Source of the DNA: Dokdonella_A sp051958935
GTDB lineage: Bacteria > Pseudomonadota > Gammaproteobacteria > Xanthomonadales > Rhodanobacteraceae
Assembly: GCF_051958935.1 (NCBI RefSeq)
Contig: NZ_JBQCFP010000023.1
Span: 69,924 to 133,923 of the forward strand
Reading direction: 5' to 3'
DNA: 64,000 nt
Part shown: piece after piece, positions 16,698 to 25,411 of the stretch
Layout of the letters: each line of letters starts with the position of its first letter
Numbering within the stretch: the stretch's first letter is position 1
Translations under genes and position numbers: made by a program
The notes under the pieces: generated by a model
Databases searched by the model: none
What the model saw: the letters and a program-made list of their open reading frames with translations, nothing else
What the model was told of the DNA's origin: nothing

Positions 16698-17264
16698 TCA
16701 GTAGGGGCGTTGGCCGTTGTTGCCGGGAGGGCTGTAGTTGCAGACGACGATGGTCCAATTGGGGAACTGCGCGCCGGACGGCGAACCGGTACTGCAGTTG
16801 CGAATCGCGCAGCCGACCTGGCTCGTGCTGCGCCAGACGACTTGCGTGTAGTGGCCGCATTGCTGGCCCGAGGCGCAGGTGTTGGCTGCATAGTTGTAGT
16901 ACGCAGCCTCGGCGGCCCAGCTCGTGGCCGCCGGCGTCTGCGCCGCGCCCCATGGCGCCGAGGCGTAGAGGTTTTCGCCGAGCCCGGGCGTGCCGCTGTG
17001 CTGCCAGACGCACTGGTTCGCCCAGCCCTGCGCGGTCTGTGCGAGCGAGGTCGACCAGCGCAGCAGCGGGAGCGGTGGGTTGGCTGGGGGGACGACGGTG
17101 CGCCGGGCGCAGTTGTGCACCTGCAGGTTCCCCTTCCATTCCGCGCGTGCTGTGGCGGATTCGCCGTCGAACCCGTCGAAGTACAGGCAGTCGAGGAATG
17201 TCGCATGTGCCGGATCGGCGACGAGTAACAAGACCACGAGTCCGGACGATCCTGAAACATGCAT
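16698..17264 (-). CDS. Secreted CAP-domain (SCP/PR-1) protein with DGFD motif
   Basis: The mature product is a 188-residue secreted protein. A signal peptide (MHVSGSSGLVVLLLVADPAHA) is followed by FLDCLYFDGFDGES. The CAP domain then carries the expected HNCARR-equivalent first motif, the GENLY motif, and GHYTQVVWRSTSQVGC, ending in a Cys-containing CNYSPPGN loop. CAP proteins are extracellular and are often lipid- or peptide-binding. The LYFDGFDGE stretch (residues 27-35) resembles the C-terminal IFxDGFD tail of two other secreted proteins here, but lies at the mature N-terminus. The gene is convergent with gcdH; their stops are one nucleotide apart. Confidence 0.9.
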   Translation of the reverse strand: MHVSGSSGLVVLLLVADPAHATFLDCLYFDGFDGESATARAEWKGNLQVHNCARRTVVPPANPPLPLLRWSTSLAQTAQGWANQCVWQHSGTPGLGENLYASAPWGAAQTPAATSWAAEAAYYNYAANTCASGQQCGHYTQVVWRSTSQVGCAIRNCSTGSPSGAQFPNWTIVVCNYSPPGNNGQRPY

Positions 17265-17308
17265 GGCGGCATTCCTGTTCGATCCAGTTACCTGATACCG
17301 CAGCCTAC

Positions 17309-17863
17309 ATGAACGATACCGCTCCGATCGTCGAAACCGAACGCCTCGTCCTGCGGTTGCCGCGCATCGAGGATTTCGACGCGTACGCCGAGATGCATGC
17401 GAACGAGGACGCCGCGCGCCACATCGGCGGCGTGCTGCTGCGCGCGCCCGCGTGGCGCAAGTTCCTGCAGATGCCTGGCGCCTGGATGCTGCAGGGCTAC
17501 GCGATGTTCTCGGTGGTCGAGAAGGCGAGCGGCCGCTGGGTCGGCCAGGCCGGTCCATGGCAACCGGAAGGCTGGCCCGGTACCGAGGTCGGGTGGGCGT
17601 TCCACCCGTCCGCGTGGGGCCAGGGCTACGCGACCGAAGCGGCGACCGCAGCGATCGACTGGGCGTTCGCCAACCTCGGCTGGAGCGAAGTCATTCATTC
17701 GATCGCGCCGGAAAACATCGCCTCGCAGGCGGTCGCGCGCCGCCTCGGCTCGGTCAATCGCGGTCCCGGCCGGCTGCCGCCGCCACACGAGGACGTCCGC
17801 ATCGACATATGGGGCCAGTCGCGCGAAGACTGGCTTGCACGACGCAACGGAGCACGCCCGTGA
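17309..17863 (+). CDS. GNAT acetyltransferase, RimJ/RimL type
   Basis: This 184-residue GNAT protein opens with ETERLVLRLPRIEDFDAYAEMHANED, the N-terminal signature of RimJ/RimL-like acetyltransferases. The acetyl-CoA motif A is WAFHPSAWGQGYATEAATAAIDWAF (Q/RxxGxG/A region), and the C-terminal part is SIAPENIASQAVARRLGS. It transfers acetyl groups to amino groups; the substrate is unknown. Its stop overlaps the GTG start of the GST gene by four nucleotides. Confidence 0.9.
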   Translation: MNDTAPIVETERLVLRLPRIEDFDAYAEMHANEDAARHIGGVLLRAPAWRKFLQMPGAWMLQGYAMFSVVEKASGRWVGQAGPWQPEGWPGTEVGWAFHPSAWGQGYATEAATAAIDWAFANLGWSEVIHSIAPENIASQAVARRLGSVNRGPGRLPPPHEDVRIDIWGQSREDWLARRNGARP

Positions 17864-18513
17864 TCACCATCCACGGCTATTCACCGTCAGGAAACTGCCA
17901 CAAGCTGCGCATGCTGCTCGGCCACTTGGATCGCGTCGAAGGCCGCGATTACCGCTGGATCGAAACGGATAGTGCGCACGGCGCGACGCGCACGCCCGAG
18001 TACCTCGCCAAGAACCCGAACGGCCGCGTGCCGATGCTCGAGACCGGCGACGGCCGCATCCTGGTCGAGTCGAACGCGATCCTCTACTGGCTCGCCGAAG
18101 GCACGCCGTATTTTTCGGGCGACAGCTGGCAGCGCGCACAGACGCTGTCGTGGATGTTCTTCGAGCAGTACAGCCACGAACCTTACGTGGCCGTCGCGCG
18201 CTTCATCTGCGGCTGGACGCCGCTCGACTCCGAACGCCGCGCCGACCTGCCACGCTTGCGCGAGCGCGGCCACCAGGCACTCGCGGTGATGGAGAAACAT
18301 CTTTGCGCGCACGCCTGGTTCGGCGCGACCGGCTATGGCATCGCGGACATCGCGCTGTACGCGTACACCCATTGCGCGGAAGACGGCGGCATCGCGCTCG
18401 CCGCGTACCCGGCATTGCGCGCGTGGCTCGCACGGATCGAAGCGCAGCCAGGCTTCGTGCCGATGCCGCCGATCGCGGCCGAAAACGCAGAACGCATCGC
18501 GCGCTCCCTCTGA
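17860..18513 (+). CDS. Glutathione S-transferase
   Basis: This 217-residue protein has the thioredoxin-fold N-domain (ITIHGYSPSGNCHKLRMLL, with the catalytic Ser in the SPSGN loop and RVPMLETGDG-ILVESNAILYWLAE, including the cis-Pro and ES motif) and an all-helical C-domain (GIADIALYAYTHCAEDGG). It conjugates or reduces substrates with glutathione. The start is a GTG overlapping the stop of the GNAT gene (GTGA). Confidence 0.92.
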   Translation: MITIHGYSPSGNCHKLRMLLGHLDRVEGRDYRWIETDSAHGATRTPEYLAKNPNGRVPMLETGDGRILVESNAILYWLAEGTPYFSGDSWQRAQTLSWMFFEQYSHEPYVAVARFICGWTPLDSERRADLPRLRERGHQALAVMEKHLCAHAWFGATGYGIADIALYAYTHCAEDGGIALAAYPALRAWLARIEAQPGFVPMPPIAAENAERIARSL

Positions 18514-18541
18514 TCCCGCGCCCCTTCCGGATTCCGACGCC

Positions 18542-20863
18542 ATGAACGCGATCCCCAATCCCATTCCCGCCCGCCACAAGAACGTCAACCGCGCCGAGGT
18601 CTGCGACCAGAACTTCGCCGAATACGTGCAGGAATGGAGCGGCACGCCGCGCCCTGCGCCGCGCGCCGACGAGCCCGTGTTGCCCGGCAGCCTGTGCACC
18701 GCGCATGACTTCATCGAGCTGTTCGAATCGCAGCTCGTCTCGCGCCACCTCGACCTCATGGCGCGCGTGCTGCGAGTGAAGAACAAGGTGTTCTACACGA
18801 TCGGCTCGTCCGGCCACGAAGGCAACGCGATGGTCGCGCGCCTCACGCGGCATACCGACCCTGCATTCCTGCACTATCGCAGCGGCGCGCTGATGGCCGA
18901 GCGCTTCCGCAAGCTGCCGGGGACTGATGGCAGAAGGCTCGATCCGATCATGGATTCGGCGCTGTCGTTCGCGGCGAGCAAGGACGACCCGGCCTCGGGT
19001 GGTCGCCACAAGGTCTGGGGCAGCAAGCCGCTGTGGGTATTGCCGCAGACATCGACGATTGCGTCGCACCTGCCGAAGGCGCTCGGCACCGCGGTCGCGA
19101 TCGAACAGGCGCGCCGCATCGGCCACGCGCTGCCGATCCCCGACGATTCGATCGCGATCTGCTCGTTCGGCGACGCGTCGTCGAACCATGCGACCGCGCA
19201 GACCGCGTTCAACGCGGCGCAATGGACCGCGTACCAGAAGCTGCCCGCACCGGTGTTGTTCGTCTGCGAGGACAATGGCATCGGCATCTCGGTGAAGACG
19301 CCGGGCGGTTGGATCGGCAATGCGTTCCGCAATCGCGACGGCCTCGACTACTTCTACGCCGACGGCCTCGACCTTGCCGCAGGCTACGAGCAGGTCGCGC
19401 GCGCGGTCTACCACTGCCGCACGACGCGCCGGCCGACCTTCCTGCACCTGCGCACGACGCGCATCATGGGCCACGCGGGCACCGACTTCGAGATCGAATG
19501 GCGCAGCATCGAGGAACTGGTCGCGGTCGAGGCGACCGACCCGCTGCTGCGCAGCGCGGCGATCGCGCTGGAATCGGGCCTGTACACGAAGGAATCCCTG
19601 ATCGCGAAGTACGAAGACATCCGCCGCAAGTGCTTCGCCGCCGCCGAAGAGGCGGATCGCCGTCCCAAGCTCGACAAGCTCGAGGACGTGATCGCGCCGC
19701 TCGCGCCCTACAGCCCGGACGAGGTCGCCGCGGAAGCGGCGCGCGCCGACTACGCCGACAAGCGCCTCGCCGTCTTCGGCGGCGAGGACAAGCTGCCCGA
19801 AAAGCTCGCGCCGCGCCACCTCGCCATCCAGATCAACAACGCGCTGCACGACCTCTTCTGCAAGTATCCGGAAACGCTGCTCTTCGGCGAGGACGTCGCG
19901 CAGAAGGGCGGCGTGTACACGGTGACCAAGGGCCTGCACAAGGCGTTCAAGAATGCCCGCGTGTTCAACACGCTGCTCGACGAGACGATGATCCTCGGCC
20001 TCGCGCAGGGCTACGCCAACATGGGCATGCTGCCGGTGCCCGAGATCCAGTACCTCGCGTACTTCCACAATGCCTGCGACCAGATCCGCGGCGAGGCGGC
20101 GTCGCTGCAGTTCTTCTCCAACAACCAGTACAAGAACCCGATGCTCGTGCGCATCGCGGGCCTCGGCTACCAGCGTGGCTTCGGCGGGCATTTCCACAAC
20201 GACAATTCGATCGCCGCGCTGCGCGACATCCCGGGCCTCGTCGTGGGTTGTCCTTCGCGCGGCGACGACGCCGCGACGATGCTGCGCACGCTCGCCGCGC
20301 TGGCGAAGGTCGACGGCCGCGTCAGCGTGTTCCTCGAGCCGATCGCCCTGTACATGACCAAGGACCTCTACGAGCCCGGCGACGGCCAATGGCTGACATC
20401 GTATCCGTCGCCCGATCAGGCCATGCCTCTCGGCGAAGGCCGCATCTACGAAAGCGCCAATGGCGCCGCGCCGCCCGCAGACCGCGACCCTCAGCCCTCC
20501 GATCTCGTGATCTTCACCTACGGCAACGGCGTGCCGATGAGCCTGCGCGCCGCGCGCGAGATCGAGAAGGCACTCGGCTGGAACGTGCGCACGGTCGACT
20601 TGCGCTGGCTCGTGCCGCTCAACGAAGCGTTCATCGGCGAACAGGCCAAGGGTGCGAAGCGCATCCTCGTGGTCGACGAAGGTCGCCATTCGGCCGGCGT
20701 CGGCGAGGGCGTGATCACCGCGATCGTCGAGGCCGGGGAGGGCGCGAAACCGCTCCGTCGCGTCGTCGGCGCGGATACCTACACGCCGCTCGCGGGCGCC
20801 GCGTTCCTCGTGCTGCCGTCCGATGCGGACATCGTGGCGGCGGCGCGCGAACTCGCCCGATAG
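18542..20863 (+). CDS. Fused E1 alpha-beta subunit of a branched-chain-type 2-oxoacid dehydrogenase
   Basis: This is a 773-residue single chain joining both E1 subunits. The alpha half (about 1-390) has SSGHEGNAM, GDASSNHATAQTAFNAA and the thiamine-diphosphate-binding end CEDN. The beta half (about 425-773) has YPETLLFGEDVAQKGGVYTVTKGL, FNTLLDETMILGLAQGYANMGM and VVDEGRHSAGVGEGV. In most bacteria these are two proteins. The complex decarboxylates 2-oxoacids from branched-chain amino acids and lends the acyl group to E2, but no E2/E3 gene is adjacent. A branched-chain assignment fits the leucine genes later in the window, but the substrate is inferred. Confidence 0.93.
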   Translation: MNAIPNPIPARHKNVNRAEVCDQNFAEYVQEWSGTPRPAPRADEPVLPGSLCTAHDFIELFESQLVSRHLDLMARVLRVKNKVFYTIGSSGHEGNAMVARLTRHTDPAFLHYRSGALMAERFRKLPGTDGRRLDPIMDSALSFAASKDDPASGGRHKVWGSKPLWVLPQTSTIASHLPKALGTAVAIEQARRIGHALPIPDDSIAICSFGDASSNHATAQTAFNAAQWTAYQKLPAPVLFVCEDNGIGISVKTPGGWIGNAFRNRDGLDYFYADGLDLAAGYEQVARAVYHCRTTRRPTFLHLRTTRIMGHAGTDFEIEWRSIEELVAVEATDPLLRSAAIALESGLYTKESLIAKYEDIRRKCFAAAEEADRRPKLDKLEDVIAPLAPYSPDEVAAEAARADYADKRLAVFGGEDKLPEKLAPRHLAIQINNALHDLFCKYPETLLFGEDVAQKGGVYTVTKGLHKAFKNARVFNTLLDETMILGLAQGYANMGMLPVPEIQYLAYFHNACDQIRGEAASLQFFSNNQYKNPMLVRIAGLGYQRGFGGHFHNDNSIAALRDIPGLVVGCPSRGDDAATMLRTLAALAKVDGRVSVFLEPIALYMTKDLYEPGDGQWLTSYPSPDQAMPLGEGRIYESANGAAPPADRDPQPSDLVIFTYGNGVPMSLRAAREIEKALGWNVRTVDLRWLVPLNEAFIGEQAKGAKRILVVDEGRHSAGVGEGVITAIVEAGEGAKPLRRVVGADTYTPLAGAAFLVLPSDADIVAAARELAR

Positions 20864-21050
20864 CACGGCCGGGAGGAAGCGCGCGCGCTCCGCCGGTCTG
20901 CAAAAGCGGCCATTGCAGCGTTATCGCCGGTCGGCTCATTCAGCTTCGCAGGCCCGCGGGTGGCGCGCGACGACTTTGCAGCATTCTGCAGTCGACCGCG
21001 CGCCTGCAGCGGTCATGCCGACTGCGCACGGATTCGTTATGATTTCCGCG

Positions 21051-21959
21051 ATGACCGAGCGCCGTCCCCTCACGATCCTTTTCGCCGACGTCTCCGGCAG
21101 CACGCGGCTGTTCGAGACGCGTGGCGACGAAGCGGCGCGGCGCATCGTCGCGAACGTGCTGCTCGCGCTCGCCGAAGTGTCGGCGCGCCACGGCGGCCGC
21201 GTCGTCAAGACGATCGGCGACGAGATCATGTGCACGTTCCCCGGTCCCCTGAATGGGCTCCTCGCGGCGACCGACATGCATCGGCGCATCAAGTCCGATC
21301 CGGAATTCCATCTCGACAATCTAGCGATCCGCATCGGCTTGCATCACGGCGACACCCTGGTCGAAAACGGTGACGTCTTCGGCGACGCCGTCAACACGGC
21401 GGCGCGCATGGCGGACAAGAGCCTCGCGCGGCGCGACCAGATCGTCGCGACCGCAAGCACGGTCGAAGGCGTGAGCAACACGACCGGCCTTCGCGTGCGC
21501 CCCCTTGGCAGCGCCTGGGTGCTCGGCAAGCAGGCGCCGATCGAGATCGTGGACGTGCTCTGGCAGGAAGATCTCGCGCATGTGACGACGGTGCAGCGCG
21601 TGATGACGCCGATCGACGCGACGCCGTCCGATCGCCCGCGCCTCACCCTGCGCTTCAAGAGCCAGGTGTTCGAGCTCGACGAAGGCACGCCCTTCTCGAT
21701 CGGCCGCGATCCGGCCAGCAGCCTCGTCGTCGAAACCGAGTGGGTCTCGCGCAACCATGCATTGATCGAGTGGAAGCGCGGTTACTTCATGCTCGCCGAC
21801 CGTTCGACCAATGGCAGCTGGCTCAGGATCGGCGACGACGACGAACTGTTCGTGCATCGCGACGAGACGCACCTGCGCCGCGGCGGTTCGATCAGCCTCG
21901 GTCAGGCCCACCAGCTCGACGACGCGGACCTGATCTGGTTCCAATGCGGAGGCGAGTGA
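21051..21959 (+). CDS. Class III adenylate/guanylate cyclase with C-terminal FHA domain
   Basis: This 302-residue protein has a class III nucleotidyl cyclase domain (about 5-175). It has the metal aspartates FADVSGSTRLFE (D13) and TIGDEIMCTF (D57), and the transition-state motif GDAVNTAARMA (N115, R119). A typical FHA phosphothreonine-recognition domain follows (about 205-302): FSIGRDPASSL, SRNHALIEW and DRSTNGSWL. There is no membrane segment. The order cyclase-FHA suggests control by phosphorylated partners. The start at 21051 is preferred; in-frame ATG at 21039 and 21015 are possible. A separate transcription unit follows the E1 gene. Confidence 0.93.
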   Translation: MTERRPLTILFADVSGSTRLFETRGDEAARRIVANVLLALAEVSARHGGRVVKTIGDEIMCTFPGPLNGLLAATDMHRRIKSDPEFHLDNLAIRIGLHHGDTLVENGDVFGDAVNTAARMADKSLARRDQIVATASTVEGVSNTTGLRVRPLGSAWVLGKQAPIEIVDVLWQEDLAHVTTVQRVMTPIDATPSDRPRLTLRFKSQVFELDEGTPFSIGRDPASSLVVETEWVSRNHALIEWKRGYFMLADRSTNGSWLRIGDDDELFVHRDETHLRRGGSISLGQAHQLDDADLIWFQCGGE

Positions 21960-21977
21960 GCGGCCGCGCAGTCGGGA

Positions 21978-22001
21978 GCACGCGCGGGTGCTCGCGCGTG
22001 C
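21978..22001. terminator. Hairpin between convergent cyclase and DUF1501 genes
   Basis: GCACGCGCG (21978-21986) pairs perfectly with CGCGCGTGC (21993-22001) around a 6-nt loop. There is no T-run. It lies in the 75-nt gap between two convergent genes, so it may act as a bidirectional end or mRNA stabiliser. Confidence 0.4.
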
Positions 22002-22034
22002 GGGTGACGTGCGCCGGCCCGCGCGGACTCGCCC

Positions 22035-23453
22035 TCAGGCAGCCTCGAACCCGTTCCTGAAGATCTGGTCGAACCCCGTCGGCGGCAGGTCGCTGCCCTG
22101 GAAGATGCCGAGCGGCGCGTAACCGGAGTAGCCCGGGAACGCGTAGTAGATGTTCGGGTTGCCCATGCGGCGGATCAGCGCCTCGGAAATCACCTGGCGG
22201 TAATCGGTCGTCACCGCGACGTCGTTGCCCTCGAACAGTTCGCCACTGCCGAGGCCGGGGAACGTGCCGTAGACCTGCGCGCCGTTCACCGCGCCGCCGA
22301 GCACGGTGATCACGTTGCCGTAACCATGGTCGGTGCCGCCGTCGGAGTTTTCGAGCACGCGCCGGCCGAACTCGCTGACCACGATCACGCTGACGCGGTT
22401 CATGAGGTTGCCTGATGCCGCGGTCGAAAGGTCGGTGTAGAACGCCGACAGCCCCTGCGACAGGCTTTCGACCTGGTTGCCGAACCAGTCGTAGCTCTGC
22501 GTCGGGTTGCCCTGGCCGACGTGCGTGTCCCAGTTGCCGAGATCGATCGTGACCGCGCGCAGCCCGAGGTTGAGCTTGATCATCTGCGCGACGTTGCGCA
22601 GCTGCGTGCCGAAGCCGCCGTTGTTGGCGAGCGTGTAGTTGGCGCCGCCGGTCGGCTGGTAGCCGTCCGGGTTGTTCGTCGCGTCGTACAGGCCGAAGTC
22701 GATCGGACGCAGCAGGGCGAGCGAGTCGAGCGCCTCCATGCCGGCGCGTTCGAGCTGGGTCGCGCTGCTGTTCCACAACGCATTCATGCGGCTGACCGCG
22801 CCGATGCGTCCGCTCGCGGCATCGTCGTCCTGCCAGGACCAATGGAACGTGTCGAGGCGGAAGTCCGAGCCGCTGTTCATCGTGATCGCATCGCTGCTGC
22901 CGAGCAGGCTGTTGGCGGTGATGCTGCCCATCGATACCGCGGGCAGCGGCACGTTCGCGGGCAAGCCACCGCTGACGAGATGGCGGGTCATCCAGCCGAT
23001 GCCGCTGCCGCCGCCCCCACCGACGCCGAACTCGAGGTTGGACTGCGCCTCGAAGTGGCTGCGCACGACCGGGTTCGGTTGCACCTGGCCCGCGGCGACG
23101 ACGAACGCGGCGTGGCCGGCCTGGTAGAGCGCGTGCAGGCCGCTCGCGCGCGGATGCAGCGCCCAGGTCGAGTTGGCGAGCGCGAGCGCGGCGCCGGTGC
23201 CCGACAGGGGCACGCGCGTGTCGGTGCGCGAGGCTTCGTAGTCGGCGCGGTAGGGACTCGACGCGCCGGGCGGCAGCAGGCTGAGGCCGTCCATCGCGCC
23301 GCGCAGGAACACCACCACGAGCGTGTCTTCGGTGGCCGTCGCCGGCAGCAGGGATGGTGGCGCGAACCAGGCCCGGGCGCGGCTGCCGGGGCCCGCGGCG
23401 AGCGCGCTGACGCAGCATCCCTTGAGGAAGTCGCGGCGATTGAATGCATTCAT
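22035..23453 (-). CDS. DUF1501 secreted protein with Tat signal and DGFE-type tail
   Basis: This 472-residue protein starts with a twin-arginine signal (MNAFNRRDFLKGCCVSALAAGPGSR). The DUF1501 domain follows (VVVFLRGAMDGLSLLPP near residue 47, EFGRRVLENSDGGTDHGYGNV near 365), an alkaline-phosphatase-like fold of unknown reaction. The C-terminus reads DQIFRNGFEAA, matching the IFxDGFD tail of the S8 protease in this window. It lies 13 nt downstream of the DUF1800 gene on the same strand, and such pairs recur in bacteria, pointing to a shared envelope or extracellular role. Confidence 0.92.
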   Translation of the reverse strand: MNAFNRRDFLKGCCVSALAAGPGSRARAWFAPPSLLPATATEDTLVVVFLRGAMDGLSLLPPGASSPYRADYEASRTDTRVPLSGTGAALALANSTWALHPRASGLHALYQAGHAAFVVAAGQVQPNPVVRSHFEAQSNLEFGVGGGGGSGIGWMTRHLVSGGLPANVPLPAVSMGSITANSLLGSSDAITMNSGSDFRLDTFHWSWQDDDAASGRIGAVSRMNALWNSSATQLERAGMEALDSLALLRPIDFGLYDATNNPDGYQPTGGANYTLANNGGFGTQLRNVAQMIKLNLGLRAVTIDLGNWDTHVGQGNPTQSYDWFGNQVESLSQGLSAFYTDLSTAASGNLMNRVSVIVVSEFGRRVLENSDGGTDHGYGNVITVLGGAVNGAQVYGTFPGLGSGELFEGNDVAVTTDYRQVISEALIRRMGNPNIYYAFPGYSGYAPLGIFQGSDLPPTGFDQIFRNGFEAA

Positions 23454-23466
23454 GGCGATCGTCCTC

Positions 23467-25302
23467 TCAGCGACGCAGGAATTCGGGCGAGCACAGCAGC
23501 AGGCCGATCGCGACGCGCAGGCGCGCGATCGTGTAGTGCTTGGACAGCGTGTTCGGCGGGTTCAGGTGCCACACGCCGGTGTGCTGCGGCTGGCCGTTGC
23601 TGATCGAATCCGTGACGAGATCGAGCGGATCGGTCGGCGCCGCTTCCTGGCGGAGGAAGTCGAGCGCGACGCCGAACGTCGGCTGCGGCCGGTAACCGAG
23701 GATGCGGTCGCACCAGAAGCCGATCACGTTCGCGGCGGTACGATCGGCCGCGTTCGGGAACGCGCTGAGCGTCTGCTCCTGCACGTCGACGATGAAGGGA
23801 TAGGCATTGTTGTAACTCTCGGTCTGGTGCATCTCGAGCAGGCGCGGCAGCAGCTTCAGCGTGAGGCCGAGCGCGCCGGTGCTCGACCACGCGGTGATCG
23901 TGTCCGGATAACCGTTCGGCGCCGGCCAGTAGAACAGACGCTGGCCCGCGGCCTGCAGGCGCCCGATGAGTTCCTCGGTCGGCGTGTAGGTGGAACTGTT
24001 GTCCGGCACCGGCGTGAAGTTCGCGAGCGTCGCGCGCAGCGCGCTGACGACGCTGCGTGCGGGGCCCTTCATCTTCGTGCCCCAACTGGTCTTGAACTCG
24101 TTGGAATGCAGGATCAGGGCGATCACCTGGGCGATCTGGTCGGGCGCCTGCCATTGCTGGTGGAACAGGTCGGCCGCGGCCTGGACGAGCGACGCCGGCA
24201 CGACGTCGCCGACGAAGCGCCGGCAGAGTTTGCCCGCGATGAAATGCGCCGTGCCCGGGTGCTGCGCGAGCATGTCGAACAGCAACGTGCCGTCGTTCTG
24301 CCCGCCGCCGGCCGAGAAATTGCGGTGCAGGACGCGCTTGACGCCGGCATCGTGCAGCGCCTGCACGAACTCGAAGGCGCCGGGGTTGGGATCGTTGCGC
24401 GTTTCCCAGGTGCTGTGCGAGATCGTCCAGCCGGTGAGCACGCGCGCCGCCTCGTAGACGTCGTCGTCGACGTATTGCAGGCGCTGGATCTTGCCCTGCC
24501 AGTCGATGTAGGTCGGCAGCGAAGGGTCGTCGTCGGGATCGTCGACGATGCCGGCGTAGTTCTCCGCGCCGAGCGTGTGCAGCTCCATCAGTTCGCGCGC
24601 GTAGTTCTCGTTTGGATGGCCCGAGTAGCTCGTGTAGAGGTCGAGCATGTACATCATCGCCGCCGATTCGCAGGTCGCCTGCAGCATCGCGCGGAAATTG
24701 CCGAACACGTGCGGCCGGATCGCGTCGCGGTCGAACGGCGGGAACAACGGGCCGCCGTCGTAGTCCCAGCCGAACACGCTGAAATGGTCGTGCCAGAACG
24801 ATGCCGTCGCTTCGAACAGCTGGCGGCGGCTGTAGATCTGCCGGATCAGCGTCGCGCATTCGGTTTCGGCGATCGGCAGCATGCGCTGGAAGTAGCTGCT
24901 GCTCGCCTCGCGCGCGGCCCACAGCTGCTCGGGCGTCTTGTCCAGCGTCGTGAAGCCGGCGCTGGCGAGGCGCGCGTCGCAGGCGGCATCGTCGATCGTG
25001 GCGGGCGACAGCTGCTGGTCGACCCAGGCTTGCCAGCGCGCGTCGTCGTTGCCGCCGAGCGCGTTGAACGCGATGAGGTCCAGGGTCGAATAGCCGCAGG
25101 TCGCGCGCGTGAGCCAGCGCACCGCGGCGGGTGGCGAGCTGAGCGAATCGGGGCTCGCCGGCAGCTCGTCGAACTGGCCGTCGCGTCCGGGGCGGCGCCG
25201 GGACAGGCGCGGGTCGGTCGGCGGGACGACCGCGGCGAACACGGCGTCGAACAGGCGGCGGCGAGCGGTGTTGAACGCGGCAGTCGCAGGGGCTGAGGCC
25301 AT
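23467..25302 (-). CDS. DUF1800 protein
   Basis: This 611-residue protein starts at 25302 (MASAPATAAFNTARRRL). The upstream open frame is Arg-rich and shows no signal. DUF1800 features are visible: LTRATCGYSTLDLIAFNALGG, RRQLFEATASFWHDHFSVFGW, NYARELMELHTLGAENY, and LCRRFVGDVVPASLV. The function of this helix-rich family is not established. It probably works with the Tat-exported DUF1501 protein encoded 13 nt downstream, as the pair is conserved widely. I see no obvious export signal in the chosen reading, so co-export with its partner is possible. Confidence 0.9.
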   Translation of the reverse strand: MASAPATAAFNTARRRLFDAVFAAVVPPTDPRLSRRRPGRDGQFDELPASPDSLSSPPAAVRWLTRATCGYSTLDLIAFNALGGNDDARWQAWVDQQLSPATIDDAACDARLASAGFTTLDKTPEQLWAAREASSSYFQRMLPIAETECATLIRQIYSRRQLFEATASFWHDHFSVFGWDYDGGPLFPPFDRDAIRPHVFGNFRAMLQATCESAAMMYMLDLYTSYSGHPNENYARELMELHTLGAENYAGIVDDPDDDPSLPTYIDWQGKIQRLQYVDDDVYEAARVLTGWTISHSTWETRNDPNPGAFEFVQALHDAGVKRVLHRNFSAGGGQNDGTLLFDMLAQHPGTAHFIAGKLCRRFVGDVVPASLVQAAADLFHQQWQAPDQIAQVIALILHSNEFKTSWGTKMKGPARSVVSALRATLANFTPVPDNSSTYTPTEELIGRLQAAGQRLFYWPAPNGYPDTITAWSSTGALGLTLKLLPRLLEMHQTESYNNAYPFIVDVQEQTLSAFPNAADRTAANVIGFWCDRILGYRPQPTFGVALDFLRQEAAPTDPLDLVTDSISNGQPQHTGVWHLNPPNTLSKHYTIARLRVAIGLLLCSPEFLRR

Positions 25303-25411
25303 GGAACCGGCTCCGGAGGCGCGAGGAAGTGCGGCGATTGTCGTCCGGAAGCAGCGTGGCCGGGTGTGATCGCGCGCGCGCTTCGGCCAGCCCGCTCGCG
25401 GGCGGCACGCT

